Shown: positions 18,801 to 26,691 of the stretch, in pieces
Numbering within the stretch: position 1 is the stretch's first letter
Layout: every line of letters starts with the position of its first letter
Assembly: GCA_965209045.1 (NCBI GenBank)
Contig: CBDBPW010000002.1
Coordinates: forward strand, 1,178,001 to 1,242,000
Reading direction: 5' to 3'
DNA: 64,000 nt
Source: JAJEFO01 sp965209045
GTDB lineage: Bacteria > Pseudomonadota > Alphaproteobacteria > Rhodobacterales > Rhodobacteraceae
Position numbers and translations under genes: made by a program
The notes under the pieces: generated by a model
Database searches by the model: none
What the model saw: the letters and a program-made list of their open reading frames with translations, nothing else
What the model was told of the DNA's origin: nothing

Positions 18801-19516
18801 GCCCGCTCAACGTTGTGGCTGAACGCCATGTTCACGGTCGTTGCTCGATCGCTCAATGGGCCGGTGGAGGTGGGGGCGTTGTTGCCCGCCACCGCGCCGA
18901 AGACGGTGATGCGGAATGAGGCAGGGTTGCTAGCCCAGGTCCCGTTGTCATCCGCGTCTTCGACTCTGTTGTCGGCGATGCTCCAGCCCGCCAGGCCCCT
19001 CTGGTCATCGGACCCCACGACATCCCACAGCGCATCACTGCCGAGATCGCTGGCCGTGACGACCGCGTAGGTCGTCGAGGCGGCGAGCGTGACGGTCGAG
19101 GTCGGCGTGAGCGTGAGCCTGATGCCGTCGACGCTCGCCGCGGCGGTGAAGTCGGCCACCTTGGTTCCCGTTCGCGATGTCTGGTGCAGGGTCACCGTGT
19201 TCGTGTTGCTGTCGCTGAAAAACCCGCCGCGCAGGACGATGCTGGAGAGCGTGTAGCCGCCGGTTTCGGCGCCGGTGGTGAACTCCTGGCTGCCCTTGTT
19301 GGCGCTGGGAGTGGCAATTCGCGTGAGGTACGAGTTGTCGACCAGCGATATCTGGGCCTGCGCGGCCCCTGCCCAGCCAAGCGGCGACAGCGCGAGCATC
19401 GCCGCGAGGCCCCGAACCGGCAGCCGCGGCCAGGTTCCCGAACCGCGGGGCAGGGCTGCGCCGAGAAGGGCGGCGGGCAGGAGAATGGCCGTGGCCAATT
19501 CGAAGACTCCAAGCAT
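11789..19516 (-). CDS. Large autotransporter adhesin with SRCR, Calx-beta and beta-barrel domains, 2,575 aa
   Basis: I place the start at 19516 (MLGVFELATAILLPAALLGA). A GAGGT ribosome site lies upstream, and a signal peptide ending AGAAQA|Q at about residue 55 follows. In-frame ATGs at 19612 and 19792 would only add untypical sequence. Domains in order are: an N-terminal beta-rich domain (about 56-210), a cadherin-like Ig module (PLPYWLTFTASP), a fibronectin-III domain (LEVSWDAVTGAAGYIVEW), SwmB-like and tandem-95/Ig-like repeats, an SRCR domain with six cysteines (about 1445-1557), a Calx-beta-like domain (about 1940-2060), and a C-terminal type V autotransporter barrel (about 2155-2575) ending in Trp (FDMAWEW). 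It should be exported and anchored in the outer membrane. The C-terminal half is shared with the giant gene at 33296. Confidence 0.9.
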   Translation of the reverse strand: MLGVFELATAILLPAALLGAALPRGSGTWPRLPVRGLAAMLALSPLGWAGAAQAQISLVDNSYLTRIATPSANKGSQEFTTGAETGGYTLSSIVLRGGFFSDSNTNTVTLHQTSRTGTKVADFTAAASVDGIRLTLTPTSTVTLAASTTYAVVTASDLGSDALWDVVGSDDQRGLAGWSIADNRVEDADDNGTWASNPASFRITVFGAVAGNNAPTSTGPLSDRATTVNMAFSHNVERATFSDSDGDTLTYSATRPDGSPLPYWLTFTASPVGLNFSGTPTTAGTVRVKLSASDGKGGTASEEFDILVIDPASVSSACPEPSLGTRRLVKSITVGVGSRTVDGRTAHGYSGDGIGGVLDGITSFRIRESASVAFAPYEIYTESAPDAGQLTFSMSAHDLETAERNALRLHVCDDSTGLAFSSATRTTSTSTHPVLGIVITDYHYRWPSAGLDWSAETARKVHLSLPANNDATGDPTITTPGTGVTGDLLTAVISDIADDDGLPDTFEYQWFREDGDGTNREEITGETSSTYTLAAADDGKRIRVRVEFEDLLGGDESRESAAFEMAAAGQVTGVALTPENHGLEVSWDAVTGAAGYIVEWKSGTQSYDAARSWRTANPATTSRDLTGLDGNTEYTVRVTAITTVATDTTPDVLGPPSTERMATPLKPTPTILLSTLEGGLIDSSRMIAGLVVVRIQFHVPVRGLEASEFVVTNGEVQADSMRIVGSGRNVNIWTLVTAPAAGETFTFTIPADVIEGGNHAATYSHTTGTPLTATITTTAPQPVTGNFTAKFTFSETVRIEPGGEDLTAAFNPDPSEGQSSDVVYRNLSFQSYTIRETDSVFNVVVSPRSNYEGTGTLRLKSGEVTALSSPGRINLPAELEVRIDTRLPQLQSMTVDGTSVVLTYHEDLDETSVPGAAAFTVTVDGAAASLAATDPVAVSGPTVTLTLAEAPAGGEVVRVRYTKPSSNPIEDLPGNDAANFDRNLTLPPAMAVTSTPLLRSAGATSEDTYGLGEAIEVTATFAEAVTVTGTPTFTLDVGGTDRTASYVRGTGTTALAFSYTVVAGDSDTDGIAWEANALGLSGGTILGPDSTAEAIVHVAQAALTGHRVDGTRTAGNVPPTASDKTVTTPEDTAYAFTAADFSFADGNPGDTLDSVKITQLESAGDLELDGTDVTLNQVIQKADIDSGKLVFTPAAGASGAGYATFMFRVSDGTAESAADYTMTIDVTAADAIGPRVESIVRHDPAASPTNADSLTWRVTFSEDVANVDVADFTAAGTTATLAVTEATASTVFDVTASGGNLAGLNGTVTLGFAAAQDIADTSTPPNALAGTAPTGADERSWELDNAGPALLSAAVEGTTVTLLYDEPLDAGSVPAAGDYSVSVDGTAAAPSAVALTGSQVALTLGAAPAGDVAVTVSYTVPATNPVRDRLGNEAGALSAQPVTRSLIRLAGGAGDHEGRVEVFRAGQWGTVCDDYWDNRDADVACRMAGHEAGSVEDAGRFRRAHFGEGSLSRIWLDNLRCTGDEESLFDCPRARGIAVGEHNCRPSENVGVRCLVTGGTAPPRVTGIELNAPPGDSWSAGETVEVTLAWSEDVTVATPAGGEPPKLWIGFSDTAHPHGSGVVRHAVYASGSGTARTVFRYTLKAGYRPSDLTGATGDAWRPGLAPDYESVEVYRNSLRLRGGTIVSASGVPAELGHRGHPEAMSQLEGPRVAAAPTISGAGPDGRWTPGETVEVGLPFDRQVLVTTTGGTPSVEIGFLDGRKRRAAYTFGSTTHELIFAYTLTGADEGQTAILVTPDSLAPGGGLIRGWPDLEPAALGHGGSARQAGPAHVAPAGPTASFSGVPDEHDGRSAFTLGFTMSEAPEPGFSFRTVRDHLFEVTGGRITLARRAPPGQDRAWTLTVFPGGTGAITVRMRETRSCDASPRVCTADGRPLAGEVVATVPGPARLSVADAQVREGAGPLEFAVTLSRARTEPSTVRYATADGTATAGEDYAGTSGTLAFEAGVTERTVSVPVLDDAHDEGTETLTLTLSDPAPAGHVRIADGTATGTIANTDPVPRAWTVRFGRTVAEQAVDAVRDRLGADRSPGFRGRLAGRPLPDGTGTAGEAADADAAEDDPLAVPALAEDGRRAFMALLALETGERRDAESGSGPESSAVSADDALLGTSFELVQETGDGLSLGLWGRVARSGFTGRDGDLSLDGEATAAMLGTDWPRRDALFGLMLFRSRGAGGYDAPEGGGRIEAELSGLVPWAGRRKDGTPTFWGAAGTGRGEMTLTPGGGDPVTAGLGWSMAAAGAEGAPVTADALGGAQVGWRADALWTRTASEAAAGLAAGSGTTSRLRLGLEATWTRALASGATLSPRLEAGLRHDGGDAETGFGLETGGGVRFEDSARGLSVALDGRALMLHEDGDFEDWGLAVTVGWDPRPETRLGPSVIATRGWGGASSGGVSALLDPATVPGPGGADGGARLDLEAAWGTDLSGWRHGMVGSAYGRVAGSPDIEDLRLGWRVGPDAGHDAGLDRDFWLEPGLGGSAVIGAGLNRSRERTGTRSSTGVSLAASDGGLEAGFDMAWEW

Positions 19517-19743
19517 GTTTCGGTGACCTCGCGCTTTCAGGATCCAGGAACGTCCGGGGGACGCGTACTGCGCCCCGGTTCGCGAGGAAAAGACTTGAAA
19601 TCGGATTTTCATTGCAGTCGGAGAAATGACTTTCACTGCGCGGGTTCCGGCACCGGGAGGTCTCAGATCGGCGCGTCCGCAGGACCGCCGCGGCGCTCTT
19701 GCCGGAACCGGTCTGTCGTGCTTTCTAATTACGGAACAAAACG
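19517..19743 (-). promoter_or_regulatory. Leader region of the 2,575-aa autotransporter
   Basis: About 230 bases separate the permease stop from the autotransporter start. An AT-richer patch near 19715-19743 (minus strand GTTTTGTTCCGTAATTAGAA) stands out in otherwise GC-rich DNA and is a plausible promoter site. GAGGT lies about nine bases before the ATG at 19516. No terminator is obvious after the permease gene. Confidence 0.3.
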
Positions 19744-20766
19744 TTAGGGCCTGTCTCCCGCGCCCGCCCGGCGCCGCGCGACGGCCTGCCAACTACACGT
19801 ATCTGCGGAGACTGTCGTTGCGCCGCGATCCGGCGGTTGCGGCGCCGCCCGCCCGCGTCGGCGCCATCCGGGAGGCCGGCGCCGGGCGCGTCCCTGGCGC
19901 CCGCCGGGCGCGCGCGGATCGAGGGCCCCGGTCACCCCGTCGCCGAGCAGGCTCACGCCGAGCACCGTCATGAACGTCGCGAGGCCCGGCGGCAGCACGG
20001 TCCACCAGGCCGCGAGCGCGAAGTCCCTGTTGCCGCCGATGATCGACCCCCAGCTCATCCGGTCCGGATCGACGAGTCCCAGGAAGGCGAGGCCGGTCTC
20101 GAACAGGATCGCGGCGCCGACGGCGAGCGTGGCGGCGGCGACGAGCGTCGGCAGCGCGCCGGGAAGGATCGTCCGCAGGAGCAGGCGGAGGCCGGACGAG
20201 CCCACGGCGCGCGACGCCGTGACATGACCGAGCCCGGCGATCCGCATGACCTCGGCGCGGGCGAGGCGGGCGAGCGGCGGCCAGCTGGCGGCGGCGATGG
20301 CGACGGCGACCGTGGGGAGGCTCGGGCCGAACAGGCTGAGCGCGACCATCGCGAAGGGCAGCGGCGGCAGGACCTGGAAGAACTCGGTCAGCCGCATGAG
20401 CAGCGCGTCTGCGAGGCCGCCGCGGAACCCCGCGACGGCGCCGACGGCCACGCCGGCGACCACCGTCATGAGCGCGGCGGCGGCCGCGACGGCCAGCGTG
20501 GTCCGCCCGCCGTGGGCAAGCCCGGCGAGCAGGTCGCGGCCGGCGAAGTCCGAACCGAGCGGCAGGCCCGGGCCGGGGGGCCGAAGCGGCGCGGCGGCGA
20601 TCGCGAAGGGGTCCGCCGGATACAGCGCCGGCCCGGCGATCGCGAGCGCGAGGACGGGGGCCAGAAGGGCCGCGCCGGCGCGCGCGGACGGGTGGCGCAG
20701 AAGGGCCGACCGGAACCTGCGGCGCGGGGCCGCCGGGCGGAGGGGACGGGGCGGCGGCAGGGTCAT
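19744..20766 (-). CDS. ABC importer permease, DppC/OppC type
   Basis: This inner-membrane permease of a peptide/nickel-type ABC importer is 340 aa long. The N-terminus has one membrane segment (about 30-55) and then PLGSDFAGRDLLAGLAHGGR, the hallmark of the C-type subunit (LGTDxxGRDxxSR). Several further transmembrane helices follow. The EAA-like loop (RLARAEVMRIAGLGHVTASR) is the ATPase-coupling segment. Its start overlaps the upstream permease stop by ATGA. After the usual family end (LLGDGVTGALDPR) the frame continues for about 50 Arg/Pro-rich residues that look non-native. The ATPase genes expected next are absent, and the autotransporter follows instead. Confidence 0.88.
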   Translation of the reverse strand: MTLPPPRPLRPAAPRRRFRSALLRHPSARAGAALLAPVLALAIAGPALYPADPFAIAAAPLRPPGPGLPLGSDFAGRDLLAGLAHGGRTTLAVAAAAALMTVVAGVAVGAVAGFRGGLADALLMRLTEFFQVLPPLPFAMVALSLFGPSLPTVAVAIAAASWPPLARLARAEVMRIAGLGHVTASRAVGSSGLRLLLRTILPGALPTLVAAATLAVGAAILFETGLAFLGLVDPDRMSWGSIIGGNRDFALAAWWTVLPPGLATFMTVLGVSLLGDGVTGALDPRAPGGRQGRARRRPPGWRRRGRAAPQPPDRGATTVSADTCSWQAVARRRAGAGDRP

Positions 20767-21818
20767 GGCGGGCCACGCCCAGGCGGGGCGTCCGGGCGGA
20801 TGCGCGGATCGAGCAGGCGGCAGGCGAGATCGGTCGCGAGGTTGACGGCGACCACGGCGGCGGCGGCGAAGGCCAGGATGCCGAGCAGCGTCGGGTGGTC
20901 GCGCCGCAGCGCCGATTCGAAGGCGAGGCTGCCGAGCCCGGGCCAGTCGAACACGGTCTCCACGATCACCGCCCCGGAAAGCAGGGCGCCGCACTGCAGG
21001 CCCGCCAGCGTGACGATCGGCACTGCCGCGCTCTGCAGCGCGTGGCGGTACAGCACCGCCGTCTCGCTGAGGCCCTTGGCCCGGGCCGTCCGGATGTGGT
21101 CGGCGCCGAGCGCCTCGAGCGTGACGGCGCGGGCGATCCGGACGAACGGGGCGAGCTGGGTCAGCGCCAGGGTCAGCGCGGGGAGTGCCAGATGGTGCGC
21201 CAGGTCGAGCGCCCGGCCGGGGCCGGCGCCGGCGGCGCGCAGGTCGGTCATGCCCGAGAGCGGAAACAGCGGGACCGCGGCGGAAAACGCGTAGATCAGC
21301 AGGAGCCCGGTCAGGAACGCGGGCGCGGACCAGGCGGCCAGGGCGAACCCGCTCGCCAGGCGGGCGAAGGGTCCGTGCGGCCTGCGCGCGGCCTGCGCGC
21401 CGAGGAGCGTGCCGAGGACGGCGGCGGCGAGCAGCGCGGTGGCGGCCAGCAGGAGCGTGGGGCCAAGGCGCTCCAGCACGAGATCCAGGACCGGCGTGCC
21501 GAAGTGGAGCGAGCGGCCGAGGTCGCCCGACGCCACCTGGGCGGCGTAGGCAAGGAGCTGGCCGGGCAGCGGCCGGTCGAGGCCGTGGTGGCGGCGGATG
21601 TCCTCGAGGATCGCCTCGGTCGCCCCTCCCATCCCGCCGGCGATGACGATCGCCGGGTCGCCCGGCGCGAGGCGGACCAGCAGGAAGTTGAACAGGAGCA
21701 CCGCGGCGATCAGCGCCGCGGCCTGCAGCAGCCGGCCGACGGCGGCGAGGGCGAGGCGCAGGGCCCCGGCCCCGGGCCGGACGGCGCGATGGCCGCCGGG
21801 ACCGGCCTCAGCGCTCAA
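20763..21818 (-). CDS. ABC importer permease, DppB/OppB type
   Basis: This 351-aa inner-membrane permease belongs to the peptide/nickel family. It opens with a transmembrane helix followed by FNFLLVRLAPGDPAIVIAGG, the typical B-subunit signature (FxxxRLxPGDP). Later features are GDLGRSLHFGTPV and an EAA-type coupling loop (ALGADHIRTARAKGLSE). The C-terminus ends in DPRIRPD. It overlaps the binding-protein gene by 11 bases and the next permease by four, indicating a translationally coupled operon. The substrate cannot be predicted beyond oligopeptide- or metal-type ligands. Confidence 0.9.
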   Translation of the reverse strand: MSAEAGPGGHRAVRPGAGALRLALAAVGRLLQAAALIAAVLLFNFLLVRLAPGDPAIVIAGGMGGATEAILEDIRRHHGLDRPLPGQLLAYAAQVASGDLGRSLHFGTPVLDLVLERLGPTLLLAATALLAAAVLGTLLGAQAARRPHGPFARLASGFALAAWSAPAFLTGLLLIYAFSAAVPLFPLSGMTDLRAAGAGPGRALDLAHHLALPALTLALTQLAPFVRIARAVTLEALGADHIRTARAKGLSETAVLYRHALQSAAVPIVTLAGLQCGALLSGAVIVETVFDWPGLGSLAFESALRRDHPTLLGILAFAAAAVVAVNLATDLACRLLDPRIRPDAPPGRGPP

Positions 21819-23394
21819 GCCAGACCTCGTCCATCGGCTGCATCGGCCCCCAGACGGTCTCCGGGGGGTTCCTGACCGTCCTGCGGCGGACGGTCGAGAA
21901 GGGTTCCTCGTTGAGGAAGTAGAGCGGCAGCTCCGCGGTGACGATGCGCTGGAACTCCGCGTAGAGCGCCCTGCGCCGGCCGGGATCGGGGGCGGACCCG
22001 GCCTCGTCGAGCAGCGCGTCGACCGTCTCGTTGCAGTAGCCCTGCGTGTTCGACCAGATGACGTGGCGGATGTTGTCGCAGAGATAGAGGCGGTGGACGC
22101 CGATGACCGGGTCCGGGTAGTTCCAGCTGGTGTTCAGGGTGAAGCCGTAGTCCCACGAGGCGATCCGCCGGGCCCAGGTCGCGAAGTCGGCCGGCGGACG
22201 CAGGGTCACGGCGATGCCGGCCTTCGCGAGCTGCGCCTTGAGGTAGGCGGCGCCGGTGGCGAGGCTGTCGGCCTGGAACGGCGGGTAGTCCAGCACCACC
22301 CTGAGGCGGACGCCGTCGGCGTCCGGCGCGTGGCCGGCCTCGTCGAGGAGACGGCGCGCGCGCCCGATGTCGGCCGGATAGGGATCCGGGACGGCGGCGT
22401 GGAAGGGGCTCGCGTGGTGGAACGGCCCGGTGCCGGGCCGCGGCACGCCGCCGTGCAGCGTCTCCGCCATGTAGTCCTGGTCGATGGCGTAGGCCACGGC
22501 ACGGCGGACCCGCAAATCGTCGAAGGGCGGCGCGCGCAGGTTGAACTCGACGTAGTTGAGCGGGCCGAGCGCGGCGTAGCCTCTCGCGGTCACCGCGAGG
22601 TCGGGGTCGGCCGCGAGCCCGGCCAGGTCGCGGAAGCGCACCGGGGCGAAGGGGGAATAGTCCACCTCGCCACGGCGCAGCGCCAGCAGGTGGACCGACG
22701 GATCGCGGACGACCCGGAACACGATGCGGTCCAGATAGGGCCGCCCCTCGATGAAGAAGTCGTCGTTGCGCTCGAGAACCAGGTGCCGGCCGCGCGCCCA
22801 TTCCACGAAGCGGAAGGGGCCGGAGCCGACCGGCGCGACGTTCATCGGATGGGTCGCGGGGTCCTGGCCGTCGCCGTAGACGTGCCTGGGGATGATCGGC
22901 ATGAGCGGCGCGGCAAGCGCCTGCAGGAGGGCCGGGTGGGGCCGGGCGAGCCGGATCACGGCGGTATGGGGCCCCGGGGTGTCGACGGCGGCGACGGCAT
23001 CGAACATCGCCCTGCCGAAGGGGTGGTGCGCCCGGACGGTCTCGAGCGAGAAGGCGACGTCACGGGACGTGACCGGGGTCCCGTCGTGAAACCGGGCCCC
23101 GGGTTCAAGATGGAAGGTGTAGCCGAGCCCGTCCGGGGACACCGTCCAGCTCCGGGCGAGATAGGGCTGCGGCTCGAAGCGTTCGTCGATCCGGACCAGG
23201 CCGGCGAAGAGCTGGGCGCCGGGCACGCCGGTGCCGGCGCCGGACTGCACGGCGGGGTTCAGATGCCGGGCATCCGCGGCGGCGCCGACCACCAGGATGC
23301 CGCCCGGCACCGGCTCCGCCGCGAAAGACTCCGGCGCGATCGCGACGGCGGCGAGGACGCCGAGCGTGGCGCGGGCAAGCGGGAACGGGAGCAT
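21808..23394 (-). CDS. Extracellular solute-binding protein, family 5
   Basis: This 528-aa periplasmic binding protein feeds the two permeases downstream. It starts with a Sec signal peptide (residues 1-25, ending SFA|AEP) and no lipobox. Family 5 features include GGILVVGAAADARHLNPAV, ERFEPQPYLARSWTVSPDGL, HLEPGARFHDGTPVTSRDVA and DYMAETLHGGVPRPGTGPFH. Length and order match the DppA/OppA family. It begins 88 bases after the MalT-like regulator stop, on the same strand, so it may be co-transcribed with or controlled by that regulator. Ligand specificity is not evident. Confidence 0.9.
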   Translation of the reverse strand: MLPFPLARATLGVLAAVAIAPESFAAEPVPGGILVVGAAADARHLNPAVQSGAGTGVPGAQLFAGLVRIDERFEPQPYLARSWTVSPDGLGYTFHLEPGARFHDGTPVTSRDVAFSLETVRAHHPFGRAMFDAVAAVDTPGPHTAVIRLARPHPALLQALAAPLMPIIPRHVYGDGQDPATHPMNVAPVGSGPFRFVEWARGRHLVLERNDDFFIEGRPYLDRIVFRVVRDPSVHLLALRRGEVDYSPFAPVRFRDLAGLAADPDLAVTARGYAALGPLNYVEFNLRAPPFDDLRVRRAVAYAIDQDYMAETLHGGVPRPGTGPFHHASPFHAAVPDPYPADIGRARRLLDEAGHAPDADGVRLRVVLDYPPFQADSLATGAAYLKAQLAKAGIAVTLRPPADFATWARRIASWDYGFTLNTSWNYPDPVIGVHRLYLCDNIRHVIWSNTQGYCNETVDALLDEAGSAPDPGRRRALYAEFQRIVTAELPLYFLNEEPFSTVRRRTVRNPPETVWGPMQPMDEVWLER

Positions 23395-23482
23395 CAGGAG
23401 ACTCGGCGCGCTGGCCGGGATGCGCCGGACACGGGGATCGCGGCCGTGGCTTCTCGGCGGCCGGAGACGGCAGGCGCCGGGG

Positions 23483-26257
23483 TCATCCCGGCGGCCGCGG
23501 TCCGGGCGCTTCGCCGTCGGCGGCGGCGTGCCGGTCGTCGCTCGCCGCGACCAGGCCGGCCTCCCGTGCCCGCCGGACCGCCTCGGCGCGGCTGGTCGCG
23601 CCCAGCTTGGAGAACAGGTTGCGCAGGTGATAGCGCACGCCGCTGGCCGTAAGGGCGAGCTTGGCGGCGATCTCCTTGTCGGTCAGCGTGTCGAGATGCT
23701 CGAGAATCTCGCGCTCGCGCCCGTTCAGCTTGAGTGCGGGGTCGGCGTCGGCGCTGCGCATCGCCATGAGCAGCGTCTGGGCCGGTTCGTGCAGTGGGGC
23801 GCCGCCCGCATCGGCCAGGAACCGCTCCACCGCGGGCCGGCAGACGCGCCGTTCGCACACCGCGGACCACGCGTAGTCGGTGTCGGCGAAGAGCGCGAGA
23901 AAATCGGTCAGGTGCCGGCGCTGCCGGTCCAGGTCTCCCGCACGGTCCTCCAGCACGACGGCCAGCGCGAGCGCGCGCATGAGCGTGCGCCTCAGCCCGC
24001 CGTCGGCGGCCGACGCATGCAGCGCCTCCGCGAAGGCGCGCCCCTCGTCGAAGCGCTCCACGGCCATGAACAGGCGAAGCCGCGCCAGGGAGAGCGCCTC
24101 CATCTCCCGCCATGTCTGCTTCGTCCGGTCGAGGCATTCGGCCAGGTCCTCCGGCAGGCCGGCCTCGCGCCAGCGCCGCTCCGCCTCTCCGGCGAATCCC
24201 CCGGCCGCCAGCAGCGAGACCTTCATCGCCGACAGGAGGCGCACGAGCGCGGGCAGGTCGGCGCCGTGCACGAAGTCCAGCATCTCCTCCAGCACTGCCA
24301 TCTCGCTGCCGTCGCCGGCGGCGAGCGCCTGCCCGACCGCCACGCCGCTCGCCGCGGCATAGGCCTGCAAGGGGGTGCCGTTCCTGGTGAGGGCGGCGGG
24401 CACGGCGGCCGGCCGCGGGTCGGGCGGCTGGCGGTGCCGTTCCATGTCAAGCTCGCCGAGCAGGACGGACGCGATCGCGATCGAGGCGGGATCGTCCAGG
24501 AAGCGGGCCTTGGCGATGCGCAGCGCGTTCGCGTAATCGTTCCGGGCCGGTTCGACCTGGCCCTGCGCCATGGCGGCCTGGCCCCGCTGGAGCCCGACCA
24601 GCATCTGTGCGAACGGGTTGCCGCCAAGGCTCGCCAGCGCGCGTTCGGCCCGTTTCCCGGCGTCCTCGAACTGCGCCATGGCAGTGTGCGTCACGCACAG
24701 GCCATGCTCGGCATAGCCCCGGATCAGCGGGTCGCTGGCCGGAGACGCGGCGATCGCGCGGAGGTCCTCCACGGTCGACCGGGTCGGTTCCGAGTCCACG
24801 GCGCCGCCCCCGTAGTATTCCAGGAGTCCACGGACGATGCGGTCGTCCACCCAGCGGGGATCGGCCGGGCCGCCGTCCGCCGGATCAGGTTCCGGCAGGG
24901 AGCCGTAGGCGTCGCGGGCCTCCGCCAGCCGGCCGGAAAACAGCAGCGACGCGCAGCGTGCGAGCTGCAGGCGCGCGGTGCGGTGAAGTGCGTCGTCGTC
25001 CAGAAGGCCGATGGCGGCCTGGAATGCGGCCAGGCCGTGGCGGATCCAGAGGCGGACACCCCCGGCGTTCTCCAGCATCTCGCCGACGAGCCTGGCGTCG
25101 CCCGATTCCGCGGCGTGCCGGAGCGCCGGCAGGGTCTCGCCGCGGCGATCCAGTTCCAGCGCGATCCGGCGATGCACGTCCCGGTAGCGCGGGCGGGCGT
25201 GGCGGTAGAGCTGGCGCGCGCAATGTTCCCGGATCAGCGGATGGAGGCGCCAGCTCTCCCGCCCGCCGTCGCGCACCGGGTTGAGGAGGCCGGCAATGGC
25301 GTCCATGTTCCTGATCTGGCGCATGGCGTCGGGGCCCAGCACCTTGCCCAGCAGATCCGCATCCATCCATTCGAGCAGTCCGGCATCGAGCAGCAGTTCG
25401 CGATCTTCGCTCTCCATGCCGTCCCAGAGCCGCTTCTCCACCCAGTTCCCGACGATGTCGCGAATCTCGAACTCGCTTGCGCGGGAAGAGGTCACCGGCT
25501 TGTTGCGATGGATGCGAAGCGCCATCGGCCAGCCGGCCGAATCCCTCTCCAGCGCCTGCAGTTCCCGGCGCGAAAGGCGCTGGCCAAAGAATTTCCGGAT
25601 CTCCGGCCTGGAGAAGCGCAGGTCGTCCACCGTGAGCATCGAGGCGTTGCCGGACATGATCGCACCGCCCAGATCCAGCGACGGGAGGCGGCGGCACGCC
25701 ACCGCCAGGCACAGGTTGCGCGGCGCCCGACGCACCACGAATTCCAGCAGCGAGACCGATCGGCGGTCGGACAGCCGCTGAAGGTCGTCGAGCGCGAGGA
25801 CCAAGGGCTCGTCGCGGGCCTCCAGCAGGTGCAGCAGCCGTGAGACCCGGCTGAAGTGCAGGGGGTCCGACCCGGGGTCGTCGGCCGGAAGGTCCGGGAC
25901 GTCCAGCCCGGCATAGCGGAACGCGAAGACGAGATAGGCGTCCAGCGCCTCGACCCCGTCGTTCGGGTCGATCGAAAGCCAGGCGGTGACCACGCCCCTC
26001 TCGACGAGGCAGCGGCAGCATTCGGCAAGCAGGGTCGTCTTGCCGAATCCGCCGGGTGCGGCGAACACGTTCAGGCGGCTGCCCGTCGGCATTGCCCGGC
26101 TCACCAGCGCGGGCCGGTCCATGTATCCGGGCGGCCGCTCGGGAATCGTCACCTTCTCGCGCAGCAGCCATGCGAACCTGGGATCCCCGTGGAGCTCGTC
26201 ACGCGCCGCTTCCCGCTGCGCCCGGGGATCCTGCCCGTTCCCGCCATTCCCGGTCAT
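23483..26257 (-). CDS. MalT-like LuxR-family transcriptional activator (STAND ATPase)
   Basis: I choose the ATG at 26257, giving 924 aa, because GGAGGAGAGC lies about eight bases upstream; the frame extends 66 codons further but with low-complexity charged sequence. An N-terminal NTPase module has Walker A FAAPGGFGKTT (about 65-75) and Walker B PLVLALDDLQRL (about 150). A long TPR-like helical sensor region follows (about 330-840). The C-terminal LuxR helix-turn-helix is clear (LNGREREILEHLDTLTDKEI, then SGVRYHLRNLFSKLG). Proteins of this architecture oligomerise on ligand and ATP binding and activate nearby transport or catabolic operons. The ABC importer genes directly downstream are the likely target, which is inference from position. 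Confidence 0.9.
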   Translation of the reverse strand: MTGNGGNGQDPRAQREAARDELHGDPRFAWLLREKVTIPERPPGYMDRPALVSRAMPTGSRLNVFAAPGGFGKTTLLAECCRCLVERGVVTAWLSIDPNDGVEALDAYLVFAFRYAGLDVPDLPADDPGSDPLHFSRVSRLLHLLEARDEPLVLALDDLQRLSDRRSVSLLEFVVRRAPRNLCLAVACRRLPSLDLGGAIMSGNASMLTVDDLRFSRPEIRKFFGQRLSRRELQALERDSAGWPMALRIHRNKPVTSSRASEFEIRDIVGNWVEKRLWDGMESEDRELLLDAGLLEWMDADLLGKVLGPDAMRQIRNMDAIAGLLNPVRDGGRESWRLHPLIREHCARQLYRHARPRYRDVHRRIALELDRRGETLPALRHAAESGDARLVGEMLENAGGVRLWIRHGLAAFQAAIGLLDDDALHRTARLQLARCASLLFSGRLAEARDAYGSLPEPDPADGGPADPRWVDDRIVRGLLEYYGGGAVDSEPTRSTVEDLRAIAASPASDPLIRGYAEHGLCVTHTAMAQFEDAGKRAERALASLGGNPFAQMLVGLQRGQAAMAQGQVEPARNDYANALRIAKARFLDDPASIAIASVLLGELDMERHRQPPDPRPAAVPAALTRNGTPLQAYAAASGVAVGQALAAGDGSEMAVLEEMLDFVHGADLPALVRLLSAMKVSLLAAGGFAGEAERRWREAGLPEDLAECLDRTKQTWREMEALSLARLRLFMAVERFDEGRAFAEALHASAADGGLRRTLMRALALAVVLEDRAGDLDRQRRHLTDFLALFADTDYAWSAVCERRVCRPAVERFLADAGGAPLHEPAQTLLMAMRSADADPALKLNGREREILEHLDTLTDKEIAAKLALTASGVRYHLRNLFSKLGATSRAEAVRRAREAGLVAASDDRHAAADGEAPGPRPPG

Positions 26258-26691
26258 CCGGCTCTCCTCCAGGCGCGACCCCGTGATTCCCGGGCAGTCC
26301 GCCGCAGTGCCGCGCCGGCGGTTCCTTTCAACGGCCCGACGGCCATCTTCGTCGTCTTGGCGGTCCTTGCCATCGCGCCGATGGTCTTCTGCATCGACCC
26401 GGCGGCATTCTTCATCGCCCTGCCGGTCCCCTTCATCGTCCCGATCGCGCTCCATGCCATGCGACCGGTCCTTGTGCCGCCGTCAATCCGGACCGTGAAC
26501 CGGGCGGCGCTCCCCGCCATCGGCCTCCGGCGCACGGCGCCGGAGAGGTTCGCCATTCCTCCCGCCCGGATCTTCATCGGCGCAAGGGGCGCTGGATGGG
26601 ATGACTGCATCACTGGACTTGTGCACTCCGTCTCAGGCTCTCGAGTTTGCCGACTGTCAGCGTAACATCCGCCACCGCTGCAGAAAAACAC
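26254..26691 (-). CDS. Possible small basic protein upstream of the regulator
   Basis: This frame of about 145 codons ends in a stop overlapping the regulator start by ATGA, the main argument for it. The C-terminal half is an Ala/Met/Lys-rich amphipathic stretch (MKNAAGSMQKTIGAMARTAK) that could form a helix. The N-terminal part looks non-coding, so a shorter start such as the Met near 26577 (MKIRAGGMANLSG) is more likely. I do not recognise a family, and it may be spurious. Confidence 0.25.
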   Translation of the reverse strand: MFFCSGGGCYADSRQTREPETECTSPVMQSSHPAPLAPMKIRAGGMANLSGAVRRRPMAGSAARFTVRIDGGTRTGRMAWSAIGTMKGTGRAMKNAAGSMQKTIGAMARTAKTTKMAVGPLKGTAGAALRRTARESRGRAWRRAG

